Assembly (NCBI RefSeq): GCF_900110505.1
Contig: NZ_FODZ01000001.1
Span: 824,861 to 888,860 of the forward strand
Direction of reading: 5' to 3'
DNA from: Luteibacter sp. UNC138MFCol5.1
GTDB lineage: Bacteria; Pseudomonadota; Gammaproteobacteria; Xanthomonadales; Rhodanobacteraceae
Length of the DNA stretch: 64,000 nucleotides
The notes beneath the pieces were generated by a model that saw nothing but the letters and a program-made list of their open reading frames with translations, was not told where the DNA came from and made no database searches. Of the stretch, positions 37,516-45,246 are shown in pieces; the first letter of the stretch is position 1; every line of letters begins with the position of its first letter. The position numbers and the translations under genes were made by a program.

Positions 37516-37923
37516 GTCCTCTTCTGCTTGGTAAGTGCTTGCAGCAGAACGAGGAGATGGTGCGAGGCAAAGCGAGAGACCGATTTCTTCGGGTATCGTT
37601 TTGGGTATCGTTTCCATGGCTAAGGCCCTCCTGCTGGACCGTCCCTCAGGCACTTTCGCGCGCTTTTTGGTGCCACACGATCTGCCGCCGGCCTTGTGAT
37701 CCAAGGCATACAACGGTGCGGTCAGTCCAAAGGCCACCATGACCATCCAAATGACGACGGTCAGGACGTCACGATTGGTTGTGCTCCGTTTCTCGGCGCT
37801 CCACCACTCCGCATAGGCCACCTCGCCCTTCTGCTTCTGGCGGTTCACCAAGCGGAGATAGCTGTGCACGGGGAAGATCATCCCAACGATCGCCAACCCA
37901 CACGTCACCCAAGCATGCACCAA
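37501..37923 (-). CDS. Small two-helix membrane protein, 3' end fused to antisense of integrase remnant
   Basis: The frame runs 140 codons from TTG/GTG starts near 37920. The first ~75 residues look genuine: HAWVTCGLAIVGMIFPVHSY (helix 1), a polar loop with RQKQKGEVAYAEWW, and TVVIWMVMVAFGLTAPLYAL (helix 2). The remainder is read antisense to the integrase remnant and even into the tRNA, so the original C-terminus was probably lost when the integrase was deleted (junction near 37,700). It lies about 90 bases after the cNMP-TIR effector gene on the same strand. It could be a degraded last gene of that operon or a membrane accessory factor. The start codon is uncertain. Confidence 0.45.
   Translation of the reverse strand: MVHAWVTCGLAIVGMIFPVHSYLRLVNRQKQKGEVAYAEWWSAEKRSTTNRDVLTVVIWMVMVAFGLTAPLYALDHKAGGRSCGTKKRAKVPEGRSSRRALAMETIPKTIPEEIGLSLCLAPSPRSAASTYQAEEDGWSG
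37616..37699 (+). pseudogene. N-terminal remnant of a tyrosine site-specific integrase
   Basis: An ATG at 37616 opens 27 codons reading MAKALLLDRPSGTF then ARFLVPHDLPPAL before TGA at 37697. The RPSG-x-x-x-R-F-L-V-P-x-D-L pattern is what I recall from the start of many tRNA-targeting phage/island integrases. Its location, about 100 bases from the tRNA and reading away from it, is where such an integrase belongs. The rest of the gene is absent, presumably deleted. The AT-rich direct repeat GGTATCG-TTTT-GGGTATCG lies just upstream (37592-37610). Confidence 0.6.
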
Positions 37924-38014
37924 CTCAAAGGTCTTGGGTCCTTCCTTGCCGAGCGCCGACCAGGGGAGGGCGCCCCACGCGGGGAGGCGGATGGCATCGC
38001 GCCTCCCCGAGCAA

Positions 38015-38944
38015 TCACTGAGCGACCTGATACGAAGCGCGCATGCCGCGTTCTTTGATCACGTTGATGATCTGGATCACGGTCGGCTTGATGGCCGATG
38101 CGAGCTTTTGATCGGCGGACGCTTCTTTGTAGGAGATGGGCACGATCCCCTTATAGTCGCTGGGGATCTTGGTGTCCGGCGCACCGCGCGGGGTCAACAA
38201 CAGCGTGCGATGCCGCCCCAATCGCGACACGAAGAAACCCAGCTCGAAAATGACGTTATCGCGAGGCGCCGGCTGGACCCGGTCGCGGGCCCGCACTAGG
38301 TCATCGGGGCTGACGATGGCGATACCAAAGTCCGCCGAAGCGACTTCCTTCTCCAGCGTTTCGAGCACATAAGCACCCGGCGGGAAGATGTTGTGGTCGT
38401 CCCACGCTTCGACAGCAATGTCCTCGTACTCAAGCCCTTGCTGGATGGCGTTGGCAATCTCTTTGCCTTCGAGCGAGCTGATGATGAACACCCGCGGCCG
38501 TCGGTTGGTCGGGTTGACATACTGATTGCGCTGCTCGATGCGCGCGGCAAGCTCAGACGCCAAGCGCGGCCAGGCTTGCGGATGCTCGTTCAACAGCGCA
38601 ACGAACCGCGGACCATCGACCTTGAATGCCACACTGAGGCCCTCGGACTCGAGGGTGGCCGACCGCGCGATGGACGCGTTCAGGGCCGACATCTCGCCGA
38701 TGGTGTCGCCCTTGGTGCGCGTATGGTGGCGCACGCCATTGATGATGATGCGCACGGCGCCGGACAGCAGTAAGTAGACATCCCGGTCAAAGGTGCCTTG
38801 CGTGATGACGGTCTCGCCCGGTTGGAACTCGACCAGCGACCCCTCGGACATCAGTGCATCAGCCAGGGCCGCATCACCCTGGACGATGCGCTGACCCAGC
38901 AGAGCTTCCTTCAGGGCGGTTGGGTCTTCGTAACGCTCTTTCAT
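38015..38944 (-). CDS. Cyclic-nucleotide-binding / TIR-like effector (PycTIR-type) of the composite system
   Basis: 309 residues. An N-terminal cNMP-binding domain (about 25-140) has the phosphate cassette TIGEMSALNASIARSATLES with Arg94. A TIR-like domain (about 150-300) reads RVFIISSLEGKEIANAI, EAWDDHNIFPPGAY, DFGIAIVSPDDL and RDNVIFELGFFVSRLGRHR; Glu234 is the likely catalytic glutamate. This is the architecture of Pycsar PycTIR effectors, which bind cCMP or cUMP and then destroy NAD+, arresting the infected cell. It is fourth in the operon, 17 bases after the JAB gene, with ATG 38944 preceded by GAGGAAAG. The ligand is inferred, not shown. The TIR region is only moderately similar to that at 44139. 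Confidence 0.85.
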   Translation of the reverse strand: MKERYEDPTALKEALLGQRIVQGDAALADALMSEGSLVEFQPGETVITQGTFDRDVYLLLSGAVRIIINGVRHHTRTKGDTIGEMSALNASIARSATLESEGLSVAFKVDGPRFVALLNEHPQAWPRLASELAARIEQRNQYVNPTNRRPRVFIISSLEGKEIANAIQQGLEYEDIAVEAWDDHNIFPPGAYVLETLEKEVASADFGIAIVSPDDLVRARDRVQPAPRDNVIFELGFFVSRLGRHRTLLLTPRGAPDTKIPSDYKGIVPISYKEASADQKLASAIKPTVIQIINVIKERGMRASYQVAQ

Positions 38945-38961
38945 GGCTTTCCTCGTGAGGG

Positions 38962-39477
38962 TTAAACCGTTGGAGTGATGGGAGTGGGCGGAGCAACAGC
39001 CGCTCCGTGAAGGGGTATGACCGAGAGGGCAACGGGGGCTGGATCAGATCCATCGCGATAGACCGTGGCCGACATTTCCAGACGATCACCTCCACCGAGC
39101 CGTGCAACGACCAACACCGCCATGGCCGCATTGACGGCCGGATCGGCCACGATCGCCTGCATCGTGGCGATGTCGGGCCCGCTGGCGATCGCAGCCACAT
39201 GGATGTGCGAATGCCACTCGCCCAGATAGTTGAATCGCGCATAGTCGTGACCGGTGCGCTCGAAGAACGCGTCCAAGAACGCGCGGTGCTGGCTCGGGTC
39301 TCGAACGAAGTGATCTCGGGTTCCTTCAGTGACTTGAACGCTGAGATCGAGCACGGCAAATAAGTCCGCGCTCAGGTGCTGGCCCACCAGCACGCCGCCG
39401 ACTTCGTGGCTGCGCGTGCGTTGCAGCGCGGAGCGCAGCTTGTTCAACGCGTCGGCGGTGAATGTGACGCCAATCAC
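38962..39477 (-). CDS. JAB/MPN metalloprotease (Cap3-like deconjugating peptidase)
   Basis: 171 residues. The JAMM zinc site is complete: Glu in HEVGGVLVG (about 25-33) and H-x-H in LGEWHSHIH, with Ser and Asp in ASGPD following. Related Cap3 enzymes of type II CBASS cut the isopeptide-like bond made by Cap2. The GTG start overlaps the E2-E1 stop by four bases, so the two are translationally coupled, which fits a conjugase/deconjugase pair. The C-terminal tail (AAVAPPTPITPTV) is Pro/Thr-rich and disordered-looking. Confidence 0.88.
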   Translation of the reverse strand: MIGVTFTADALNKLRSALQRTRSHEVGGVLVGQHLSADLFAVLDLSVQVTEGTRDHFVRDPSQHRAFLDAFFERTGHDYARFNYLGEWHSHIHVAAIASGPDIATMQAIVADPAVNAAMAVLVVARLGGGDRLEMSATVYRDGSDPAPVALSVIPLHGAAVAPPTPITPTV

Positions 39478-41192
39478 TGGACCACGTCCTGGCCAAACAT
39501 GTTGGCCAGCATCGCGACCGCTTCCTCATGTTCGGCCTTGGTCATGATCTGCGTCTCCTGGCTTTCGTCGACCTCCGGTAAGTAGATGGGGCGAGTGTCG
39601 AACGCCTGCGTGAACGGACCTTCTGGGGCCATGCCGATGAGGTAGATGGAGTGCAAGAAGTGCGAGGGCGAGCGCTCCAACAGCGTGTCCACCGCCAGGC
39701 GCGTCATGGCGCTGGCAATGGTGCTCACATCGCCATCGTCGGCGACAAAGACCTGTTCCCCCGTTCGGCGGGCGTAAGGCTCTTCAGGCACCGCCAGATC
39801 CTCAGCGCGGACATCGTGCTCGGCGAACCAGTTGTCGATGGCGCGACGCATCAAGCCGATGCTCGGCTCCTGGCCCGGACGTTGCCGAGCGACCAGGCCT
39901 CCAATGCCTCCCGCAAAGACCTCTCCCCACAGGATTGGCACCTGCACTCGTTCCCGCAGCAGCACGAGCAAGTTGCCCGTTTCCGGCACACCGGTGGCGT
40001 CGATGACCAGGTCCGACCCTGCAATGGAAGCGATGATGCTTTCAGAGGTGGTCGCGGATTCCTGGCCGCCCAGCTTGCTGCGTCGAACCGTCACCGCCGC
40101 ACCCGGCTGAACCCATTTCAATCGGCTCGCCAGTGCGTCGACCTTGTGCAGACCCACCGACCGCCAATCGAGGTCGTGGCGAACCAGATTGTCGGGCGTG
40201 AAAATGTCATCGTCCACGAGCACAAAGCTGCGCACGCCGCACCGCGCCAGCGAGGTGGCGACCTTGCTGCCGAGCGAGCCGCACCCGATCACGGCGACCT
40301 GTTTGAGCGAAAGCGCGACATGGGCGGCGGTCAGGCGTGGACGCGCTGGTGGGGCACCCATGACAGCAAGCGCATGAACTTCATCGTCAAAGATGCGATA
40401 GGCCTTGAAGTTAAAGTCCTTCAAAAGCACGACGACCCTGGCCTCAGCAGGCACGCCCAACTGGACCATCGCTTCGTTGAACGCGACCTTGTCCAGGTCG
40501 ATGGGGAGGTCTTCCTTGTCGCTCAGGTGACGGACATGCATCGCTTCATCGAGCAGGTCGTTGTAATCGCTCGCCGGCAGGGTCGCGTCCGCCCACGCGC
40601 GACCATCGGGCAACACGGCCTCGCTCATCAAGCGCACGTTGCCGGTGAGACCGAAGCTGAAGCGCCTGGCGATGCCGTTGAAACCTAGGCCCGGGATAAG
40701 CTCGGCCAATACGGCCTGCGAGTCCCGAGTCAGGACGAAGCGCGAGTGTGAGCCGCGCAGACGCTGACCGACACTGCCCACATGCGCGCTTGGGACTTCA
40801 GCGCGCACACCGGGAGAGGGATTCTCCCCAGCCAAGAGCCGATAGGCACTTTCCACCACCTGCGCGCCCAGCACCTCAGGCGTCCAGTTATCGGCGCGGT
40901 ATTCCAGGCACAAGTCGCCCCCTTGGTACTGATGCCGGGACCAGTTCGCCGATCCGTCGCGCGAGCCGACTATGGGGGGCGACAACGGAAAGGTGGTCGG
41001 GTAGCGCAGGCGAGCCTCGTAGATCCGCGTGCCGACCTCGAGGGTGAAATCCACAATGACGCGGCCGTCCGCATCAATCCGCTGCGGGCCCACCTCAATC
41101 CAGTCGACGCGAGCCGCCAGGTTCGCTAGCGCCACGCCTTCATCGCGAAAGCGCGCGAGGTTTTCGATATACCAAAAATTAAGCGAAGCCAT
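39474..41192 (-). CDS. E2-E1 (UBC-ThiF) fusion protein, Cap2-like
   Basis: 572 residues. The N-terminal E2-like domain (about 1-125) has TTFPLSPPIVGS and the candidate catalytic Cys95 in YQGGDLCLEYRADNW. A linker domain covers about 135-285. The E1/ThiF adenylation domain (about 290-540) has the nucleotide loop QVAVIGCGSLGSKVATSLA (G303-x-G-x-x-G308), VLVDDDIFTPDNLVRHDL and LVIDATGVPETGNLL. No cysteine occurs after residue 318; where Cap2-type E1s are expected to have Cys the sequence reads RQRPGQEPSIGLM. In CBASS, Cap2 attaches the signalling enzyme's C-terminus to targets and primes it. It overlaps the cyclase gene by 14 bases and the JAB gene by four. Confidence 0.88.
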   Translation of the reverse strand: MASLNFWYIENLARFRDEGVALANLAARVDWIEVGPQRIDADGRVIVDFTLEVGTRIYEARLRYPTTFPLSPPIVGSRDGSANWSRHQYQGGDLCLEYRADNWTPEVLGAQVVESAYRLLAGENPSPGVRAEVPSAHVGSVGQRLRGSHSRFVLTRDSQAVLAELIPGLGFNGIARRFSFGLTGNVRLMSEAVLPDGRAWADATLPASDYNDLLDEAMHVRHLSDKEDLPIDLDKVAFNEAMVQLGVPAEARVVVLLKDFNFKAYRIFDDEVHALAVMGAPPARPRLTAAHVALSLKQVAVIGCGSLGSKVATSLARCGVRSFVLVDDDIFTPDNLVRHDLDWRSVGLHKVDALASRLKWVQPGAAVTVRRSKLGGQESATTSESIIASIAGSDLVIDATGVPETGNLLVLLRERVQVPILWGEVFAGGIGGLVARQRPGQEPSIGLMRRAIDNWFAEHDVRAEDLAVPEEPYARRTGEQVFVADDGDVSTIASAMTRLAVDTLLERSPSHFLHSIYLIGMAPEGPFTQAFDTRPIYLPEVDESQETQIMTKAEHEEAVAMLANMFGQDVVQ

Positions 41193-42738
41193 CGCGTTTC
41201 ACCGGGCCAGCAGGGCTGTCACGAAAGCCATACCCACCGGACGACGAGGTTGCCCCTTGAAGCAACGATGCGCCCGCACCGCCCGAGCGAGCTGCCTTCG
41301 CGGTCTTGTCGCCCTTGTTGGCCAGCCCATCGACGGCATCAGCGTAGTCCATATCCGCTCGAATACGCGTCGTCCCGAACAGGTCTCGAACGGCCTGCGA
41401 GCCGCGCTTGTACGCGATTTCGCCAATGGCCGTCTCGGCACCCTTGCATCGCCCTTGCTCTCGCTCGGCTTCGAGCACGCCGCGGCTGACCGAGCAGCGG
41501 ATGAGGTCGCCCTTCAGGCCCAGGCGGGTCGCCGTCATCGGCCCATATTCAAACCCAATCTGGAGCCCCAGGCTCTTGGCATTGGTGCCGGCCGCGTCCA
41601 GCAACTTCAGGGCGAGACGAAAGCTGCTGCGCATGCCGCCGGCACACAAGACCATGTTGCTGACGGTGGTCTCCTCATCCGTGGTCGCGTATGTTCCCTC
41701 GACCAAGAGGCCGTGCACACAATCGCCAATGAACCGTACCTTCCGGCCCTGGAATTCGGTATGGAGGACCGCGTCCAGCTCGCTCCGAAGGACCCGGAGC
41801 GCTCGGACGACGTGCTTTGCCTTCTCATCGTCCGTAATGTTGGCGCTGACATACTTGGTGAAGCCGTCGATGTCGGCGTAGACGGTGGCTGCGTCCTGCC
41901 GCCGAGTTGATGTAACCGACAACGACTCGAAGTCGAGGCCGGCATAGGGCGGGGTGTGGGCGCTGAACTCAAACCGGCCGATGGGATTGGCCTTGAGATC
42001 GGCCTCCCAGTCGGCGACAACCTTATCAACGGTGCTAACCAGCGCGGCCTTGCCCTGACTGATACTGATTTCATCGGCCGTGAGCGCCGTCGCATCTTCG
42101 TCAGTCACGGTTTTCAGGCCGATGACCTTACGAGCGGTGTTGGTGAGATAAATGCCTGCTTTCGTGCCACCGCCCGAGCGCTTGGCGGCATGGTTGGCCG
42201 GCTCCCCAAGGAACAGCGGCTCCCGATGGCCGCGCCGACCGTTGTTGACGGCCAGGGCCAGGCCGCTGTCGATGCCCACCCGAACCTTCGCGGCAGGGTG
42301 ATCGGCGTCTTCGCCCGTGCGCGCAAGCACATCGATGATCAACTGGCCAATGGCGACGGCACGGTGAATCCGTTGTGGCTCATCGTCATAGGGCTTGGTC
42401 ACGACCGTATGCAGACGCTGATTGTGAAAGTCAACCAGCACCGTGTCCTCGTTGTTCACGATGCGCTGGACGGCTCGGTAATGCAGGTTCAGGAAACGAA
42501 GCGTGCGCCGGTGGCATGATTCGCCCTCAGTGTCCGTGACATGCAACATGTCCTTCAAATTGAGAATGTCGGCGTACAGATGCACACCGTCCACCCGGTA
42601 GGCAACTTTCTTGCTCAAATTGCTCAGGTCCGTGTCGCGGACATACTTCTTGATCGTGATGTCCGAGAGCGGCACAGCATCGATGCTGGCTTGAATGCGC
42701 TTTTCAGCACGGCTCTCACTCCAAGTCCTGGAACTCAT
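41179..42738 (-). CDS. Tandem class III nucleotide cyclase (duplicated PycC-like)
   Basis: 519 residues with two cyclase homology domains. Domain 1 (about 48-210) has VHLYADILNL (Asp57) and a PycC-like FLGEPANHAAKRS (Asn182, Lys186), but VDFHNQRLH replaces the second metal-Asp motif. Domain 2 (about 283-430) has both metal aspartates, TVYADIDGFT (Asp289) and RFIGDCVHG (Asp339), but lacks the Asn-Lys segment (IRCSVSRGV instead). The halves could thus build one composite active site. The ~40-residue tail (about 480-519) is Gly/Ser/Ala-rich and ends DGFA. The start MSSRTWSES at 42738 has GGGGGAG upstream; the frame can extend to 42816. First gene of the five-gene composite operon. Confidence 0.85.
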   Translation of the reverse strand: MSSRTWSESRAEKRIQASIDAVPLSDITIKKYVRDTDLSNLSKKVAYRVDGVHLYADILNLKDMLHVTDTEGESCHRRTLRFLNLHYRAVQRIVNNEDTVLVDFHNQRLHTVVTKPYDDEPQRIHRAVAIGQLIIDVLARTGEDADHPAAKVRVGIDSGLALAVNNGRRGHREPLFLGEPANHAAKRSGGGTKAGIYLTNTARKVIGLKTVTDEDATALTADEISISQGKAALVSTVDKVVADWEADLKANPIGRFEFSAHTPPYAGLDFESLSVTSTRRQDAATVYADIDGFTKYVSANITDDEKAKHVVRALRVLRSELDAVLHTEFQGRKVRFIGDCVHGLLVEGTYATTDEETTVSNMVLCAGGMRSSFRLALKLLDAAGTNAKSLGLQIGFEYGPMTATRLGLKGDLIRCSVSRGVLEAEREQGRCKGAETAIGEIAYKRGSQAVRDLFGTTRIRADMDYADAVDGLANKGDKTAKAARSGGAGASLLQGATSSSGGYGFRDSPAGPVKRDGFA

Positions 42739-43440
42739 GCGCTCTCCCCCGCGAGGCCGATGCGGCCCCGGTCGATAGTTGGCCTGTAATCCCCGGAACT
42801 CAGCACACCAATGCAACCCCCGCGGTGTGTGCGCTCCTCCACCTAAATGTCTGTGACGAATGTCTCAAATTCAAGGGGTAAATGTGGATCCGCGATATGC
42901 ATATTCGGTGCCCTAGCCGCGCGCAACCCAGCGGACGATTGGACCCATTCAGCGGACGCGAGGCGCGGCTTGCCGCGTGTCCGTCAGGGCGCAGTTCAAC
43001 TCATCAGCCGCGAGCGGGGACATTCCCTCCATGCGGAAGGACTCTTCGACGATCTCGAGGTTGGCCAGTGCATCAAGCAAGGCATCAAGACATCGGCCGA
43101 TCTGATTGGACTCCGCGGGTTGCCCGCCGTGGGCCACAAAAACAAGTCCGCGCACGCGGTCTGAAACGCATGGCGCACCCGGTCTAGGTCCTTCTCAGAA
43201 TATAGCGGCATTACCCCGTTCCTTACCGAGTTGCGACGTCCGTGGATGGAGCGATCACACTGCCCTCAACCACCGGAGAGCGTGACCCGGCGGCCCGGGC
43301 TGGACAAGCCTCGAAAGATTCGGTCTGCGCACCAACAGCGCCGGATATCTATGCTGACAATAAGGCGGGAATCAGTGGGTCCTACCAAACCCGCTGGGGG
43401 CGCGGACGTGCGGTGGTTGAGGGCATCGCGTCCACCCGAG
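42739..43440. other. 700-bp region between the two defence sets
   Basis: No convincing intact gene. It holds a possibly frameshifted small gene (42949-43211, minus), an AT-richer stretch with TTGAAT-17-GACATT (about 42851-42879, minus) that could drive the composite operon, and a 12-bp inverted repeat (CCCTCAACCACC at 43263-43274, reverse complement at 43413-43424) just after the small cyclase gene. Probably promoter/terminator space plus decayed sequence. Confidence 0.5.
42949..43211 (-). pseudogene. Possible frameshifted small protein gene
   Basis: One frame starts MPLYSEKDLDRVRHAFQTAC at 43211. The natural-looking continuation LVFVAHGGQPAESNQIGRC... LDALLDALANLEIVEESFRM lies one base out of frame and ends at 42949. 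Joining them with a one-base shift near 43150 gives roughly 85 helical, acidic residues. No family recognised. It may be noise. Confidence 0.3.
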
Positions 43441-44136
43441 TCACCCGATAGACCGAGTCCAGTTTGACCGATAGATCGTTTGATCGTTGAACGTCCACGT
43501 TCTCGGCTCCCACATATTTTTGCCGTTGCTTCCTAGCTTCGCGCTATCGTTCAATCGGCCGTAGACCGCCTTCGTGATGTAGATATAGTCCGAGGGCAGG
43601 GACGAGAGCTTTGCAGCGTGGTTGGCCGCCCGGCCAACCCAGACCAGATCGTTGGCCCCACGCACACCGGTCTTGGCGACAAACAGCGAGCTTGAATCGA
43701 CGCCGGTGACGTGGCGAAGGACATAATCGGTGGTTTGATACGTGCGCTTCATCTGCGGGGTGATGATGTGCAGGACGGCCCAGCGGATTTCTAGAGCCGC
43801 ATTCACCGCATTGGTGTTTTTCTGATCCCCGATGAACACCGCCATGATGCGGTCGCCATCGTAGGCGGTGATCGCGCCGCCGTAATGCTGGATGATTCGC
43901 GCGGCGCAGTGCAAAAACGTCTTGTAGATCTCGGCGGCGAAGGACGCCTTCTTAGTGTCCACCAGTTTGGTCGAGTCGGCCATGTCAGCGTAGAGCACCG
44001 TCGCTTCCAATTCGATGGCTTCGTTCATCAGGCTAAGCTTGGAGTCTTCGTCGGGCACTTTGGCGCCCTGCCGCGTCTCCCAGGCATCACGAAAGACGCT
44101 ATTGCACCATGACTCTAAGTCCGCTTTCCGTCCCAT
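43441..44136 (-). CDS. pycC: Pycsar-type pyrimidine nucleotide cyclase (PycC)
   Basis: A 231-residue single-domain class III cyclase. Metal aspartates lie in VLYADMADSTKL (Asp51) and ITAYDGDRIMAVF (Asp95). The opposite-subunit residues are in DLVWVGRAANHAAKLSS (Asn172, Lys176 in place of the usual Arg). It should homodimerise. This domain layout and the neighbouring cNMP-TIR gene match Pycsar, where PycC makes cCMP or cUMP on phage infection. The ATG at 44136 follows GGAG and is two bases after the effector stop. Which pyrimidine it uses cannot be read here. Confidence 0.88.
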   Translation of the reverse strand: MGRKADLESWCNSVFRDAWETRQGAKVPDEDSKLSLMNEAIELEATVLYADMADSTKLVDTKKASFAAEIYKTFLHCAARIIQHYGGAITAYDGDRIMAVFIGDQKNTNAVNAALEIRWAVLHIITPQMKRTYQTTDYVLRHVTGVDSSSLFVAKTGVRGANDLVWVGRAANHAAKLSSLPSDYIYITKAVYGRLNDSAKLGSNGKNMWEPRTWTFNDQTIYRSNWTRSIG

Positions 44137-44138
44137 GA

Positions 44139-45050
44139 CTACTCCTTCGCCATCGAGTCCAAGATCAAACGGCGCAGAGCGGCGCAGGCTGGCGCCAGAT
44201 AATCCGCCGCATTTTTACCCGGTACGTACCGATAAGGAATAGTCGTCAATCCCGTCAGATCGCTTGCGAGCTTGAGCTTTACGTCACGTGGCTCCATCAA
44301 GAAGGCGCGGCGTCGGCCGAGACGACCCATGAAGAGGCCCAGCTCAAACACCACATTGTCCCGCATGACGGGCCATTCGTCGTCGCGGGTAATCACGACG
44401 TCATCTTGATACGCCAGGGCCACGGCGAAGTCGGAATCGTCGAGCATGGCCTCGAGATCATCGAGGGTGTAATGGGAGGCCTTGAAGACGCCGTTCTTCC
44501 AGGCGACCGCGAGAAATGGGTCATGCGCAAATTGCTCGATCATCAAGTCGACGATGGGTAGGGCTTCTCGCGAGGACATGACGAATACTTTGATGACCTC
44601 TCGCTTGGCGGTCACCAAATGATTGCGCTCGTTAAGACGCCGCGACAGCGTCGCCGCCACGCGCCTCCAGATGGTTGGGAAGGCCTCGGCGACGCCAGAG
44701 AACTGTTCTTCCGTGACCTTCAGGACGACGGTCGGTTCGGTCGCCGTGACGGTTGCCGATCGAGGTTGCGACGGCTCGACAGCTGCCATCTCGCCCACGG
44801 ATTGGCCGGGAAAGCGGTTCGCGATGATGACGCCATTGACGGCGATGCTCACGGCACCGGCGACAATGAAGAACACGTCGTTGGTGTGATCCCCTTGGGA
44901 GATGAACACGTCGCCCGGCGCGAAAGCGACGAGTTGGCCGACGGCAGCTAAGCGTTCGGCCAAGTCAGCTTGGTGCGCCACCAAACGGTCCTCCATCAAC
45001 GCAGCGATGAGCCGCCGTTGCCCCGCATCCCCTTCGTACCGTTCGATCAT
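44139..45050 (-). CDS. pycTIR: Pycsar TIR effector (PycTIR)
   Basis: 303 residues. The cNMP-binding domain (about 25-145) has the cassette SVGEMAAVEPSQPRSATV with Arg97. The TIR-like domain (about 152-300) contains VIKVFVMSSREALP, DDSDFAVALAYQDD and the catalytic-type RDNVVFELGLFMGRLGRRR (Glu236). The ATG at 45050 has GGAGG at good spacing; an upstream in-frame TTG at 45092 is unlikely. On binding the cyclic pyrimidine, the TIR domain is expected to hydrolyse NAD+. It forms a two-gene operon with the downstream cyclase and is a clear homologue of the effector at 38015. Confidence 0.88.
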   Translation of the reverse strand: MIERYEGDAGQRRLIAALMEDRLVAHQADLAERLAAVGQLVAFAPGDVFISQGDHTNDVFFIVAGAVSIAVNGVIIANRFPGQSVGEMAAVEPSQPRSATVTATEPTVVLKVTEEQFSGVAEAFPTIWRRVAATLSRRLNERNHLVTAKREVIKVFVMSSREALPIVDLMIEQFAHDPFLAVAWKNGVFKASHYTLDDLEAMLDDSDFAVALAYQDDVVITRDDEWPVMRDNVVFELGLFMGRLGRRRAFLMEPRDVKLKLASDLTGLTTIPYRYVPGKNAADYLAPACAALRRLILDSMAKE

Positions 45051-45078
45051 ACGTCCTGCCTCCCTTTGGTCGAGCACA

Positions 45079-45107
45079 AAGCTTGAACCCAAACGTCATG
45101 AAGTCAA
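45079..45107 (-). promoter_or_regulatory. Weak candidate promoter for the PycTIR-PycC pair
   Basis: On the minus strand TTGACT (45107-45102) is followed after 17 bases by AAGCTT (45084-45079), about 30 bases before the PycTIR start. The -35 box is good and the -10 box poor. Confidence 0.3.
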
Positions 45108-45246
45108 GACGCCCCGGCGCGGTTTACTCGATTGAGGCGCTGGAGCCGTAGTGTCGGGCGCGCCTCACCTGGACTGGCCTGCTGAAGCATTTGAATATCG
45201 GCGCAGCGGGTGATTCCATGGCTAGAGCAAAGGCCGGAGCAGGGAC

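Noticed and set aside
38962..42738. Type II CBASS
   Set aside because: E2-E1 and JAB genes fit, but no CD-NTase (GS...D-x-D nucleotidyltransferase) is present; the signalling enzyme is a class III cyclase and the effector carries a cNMP-binding domain.
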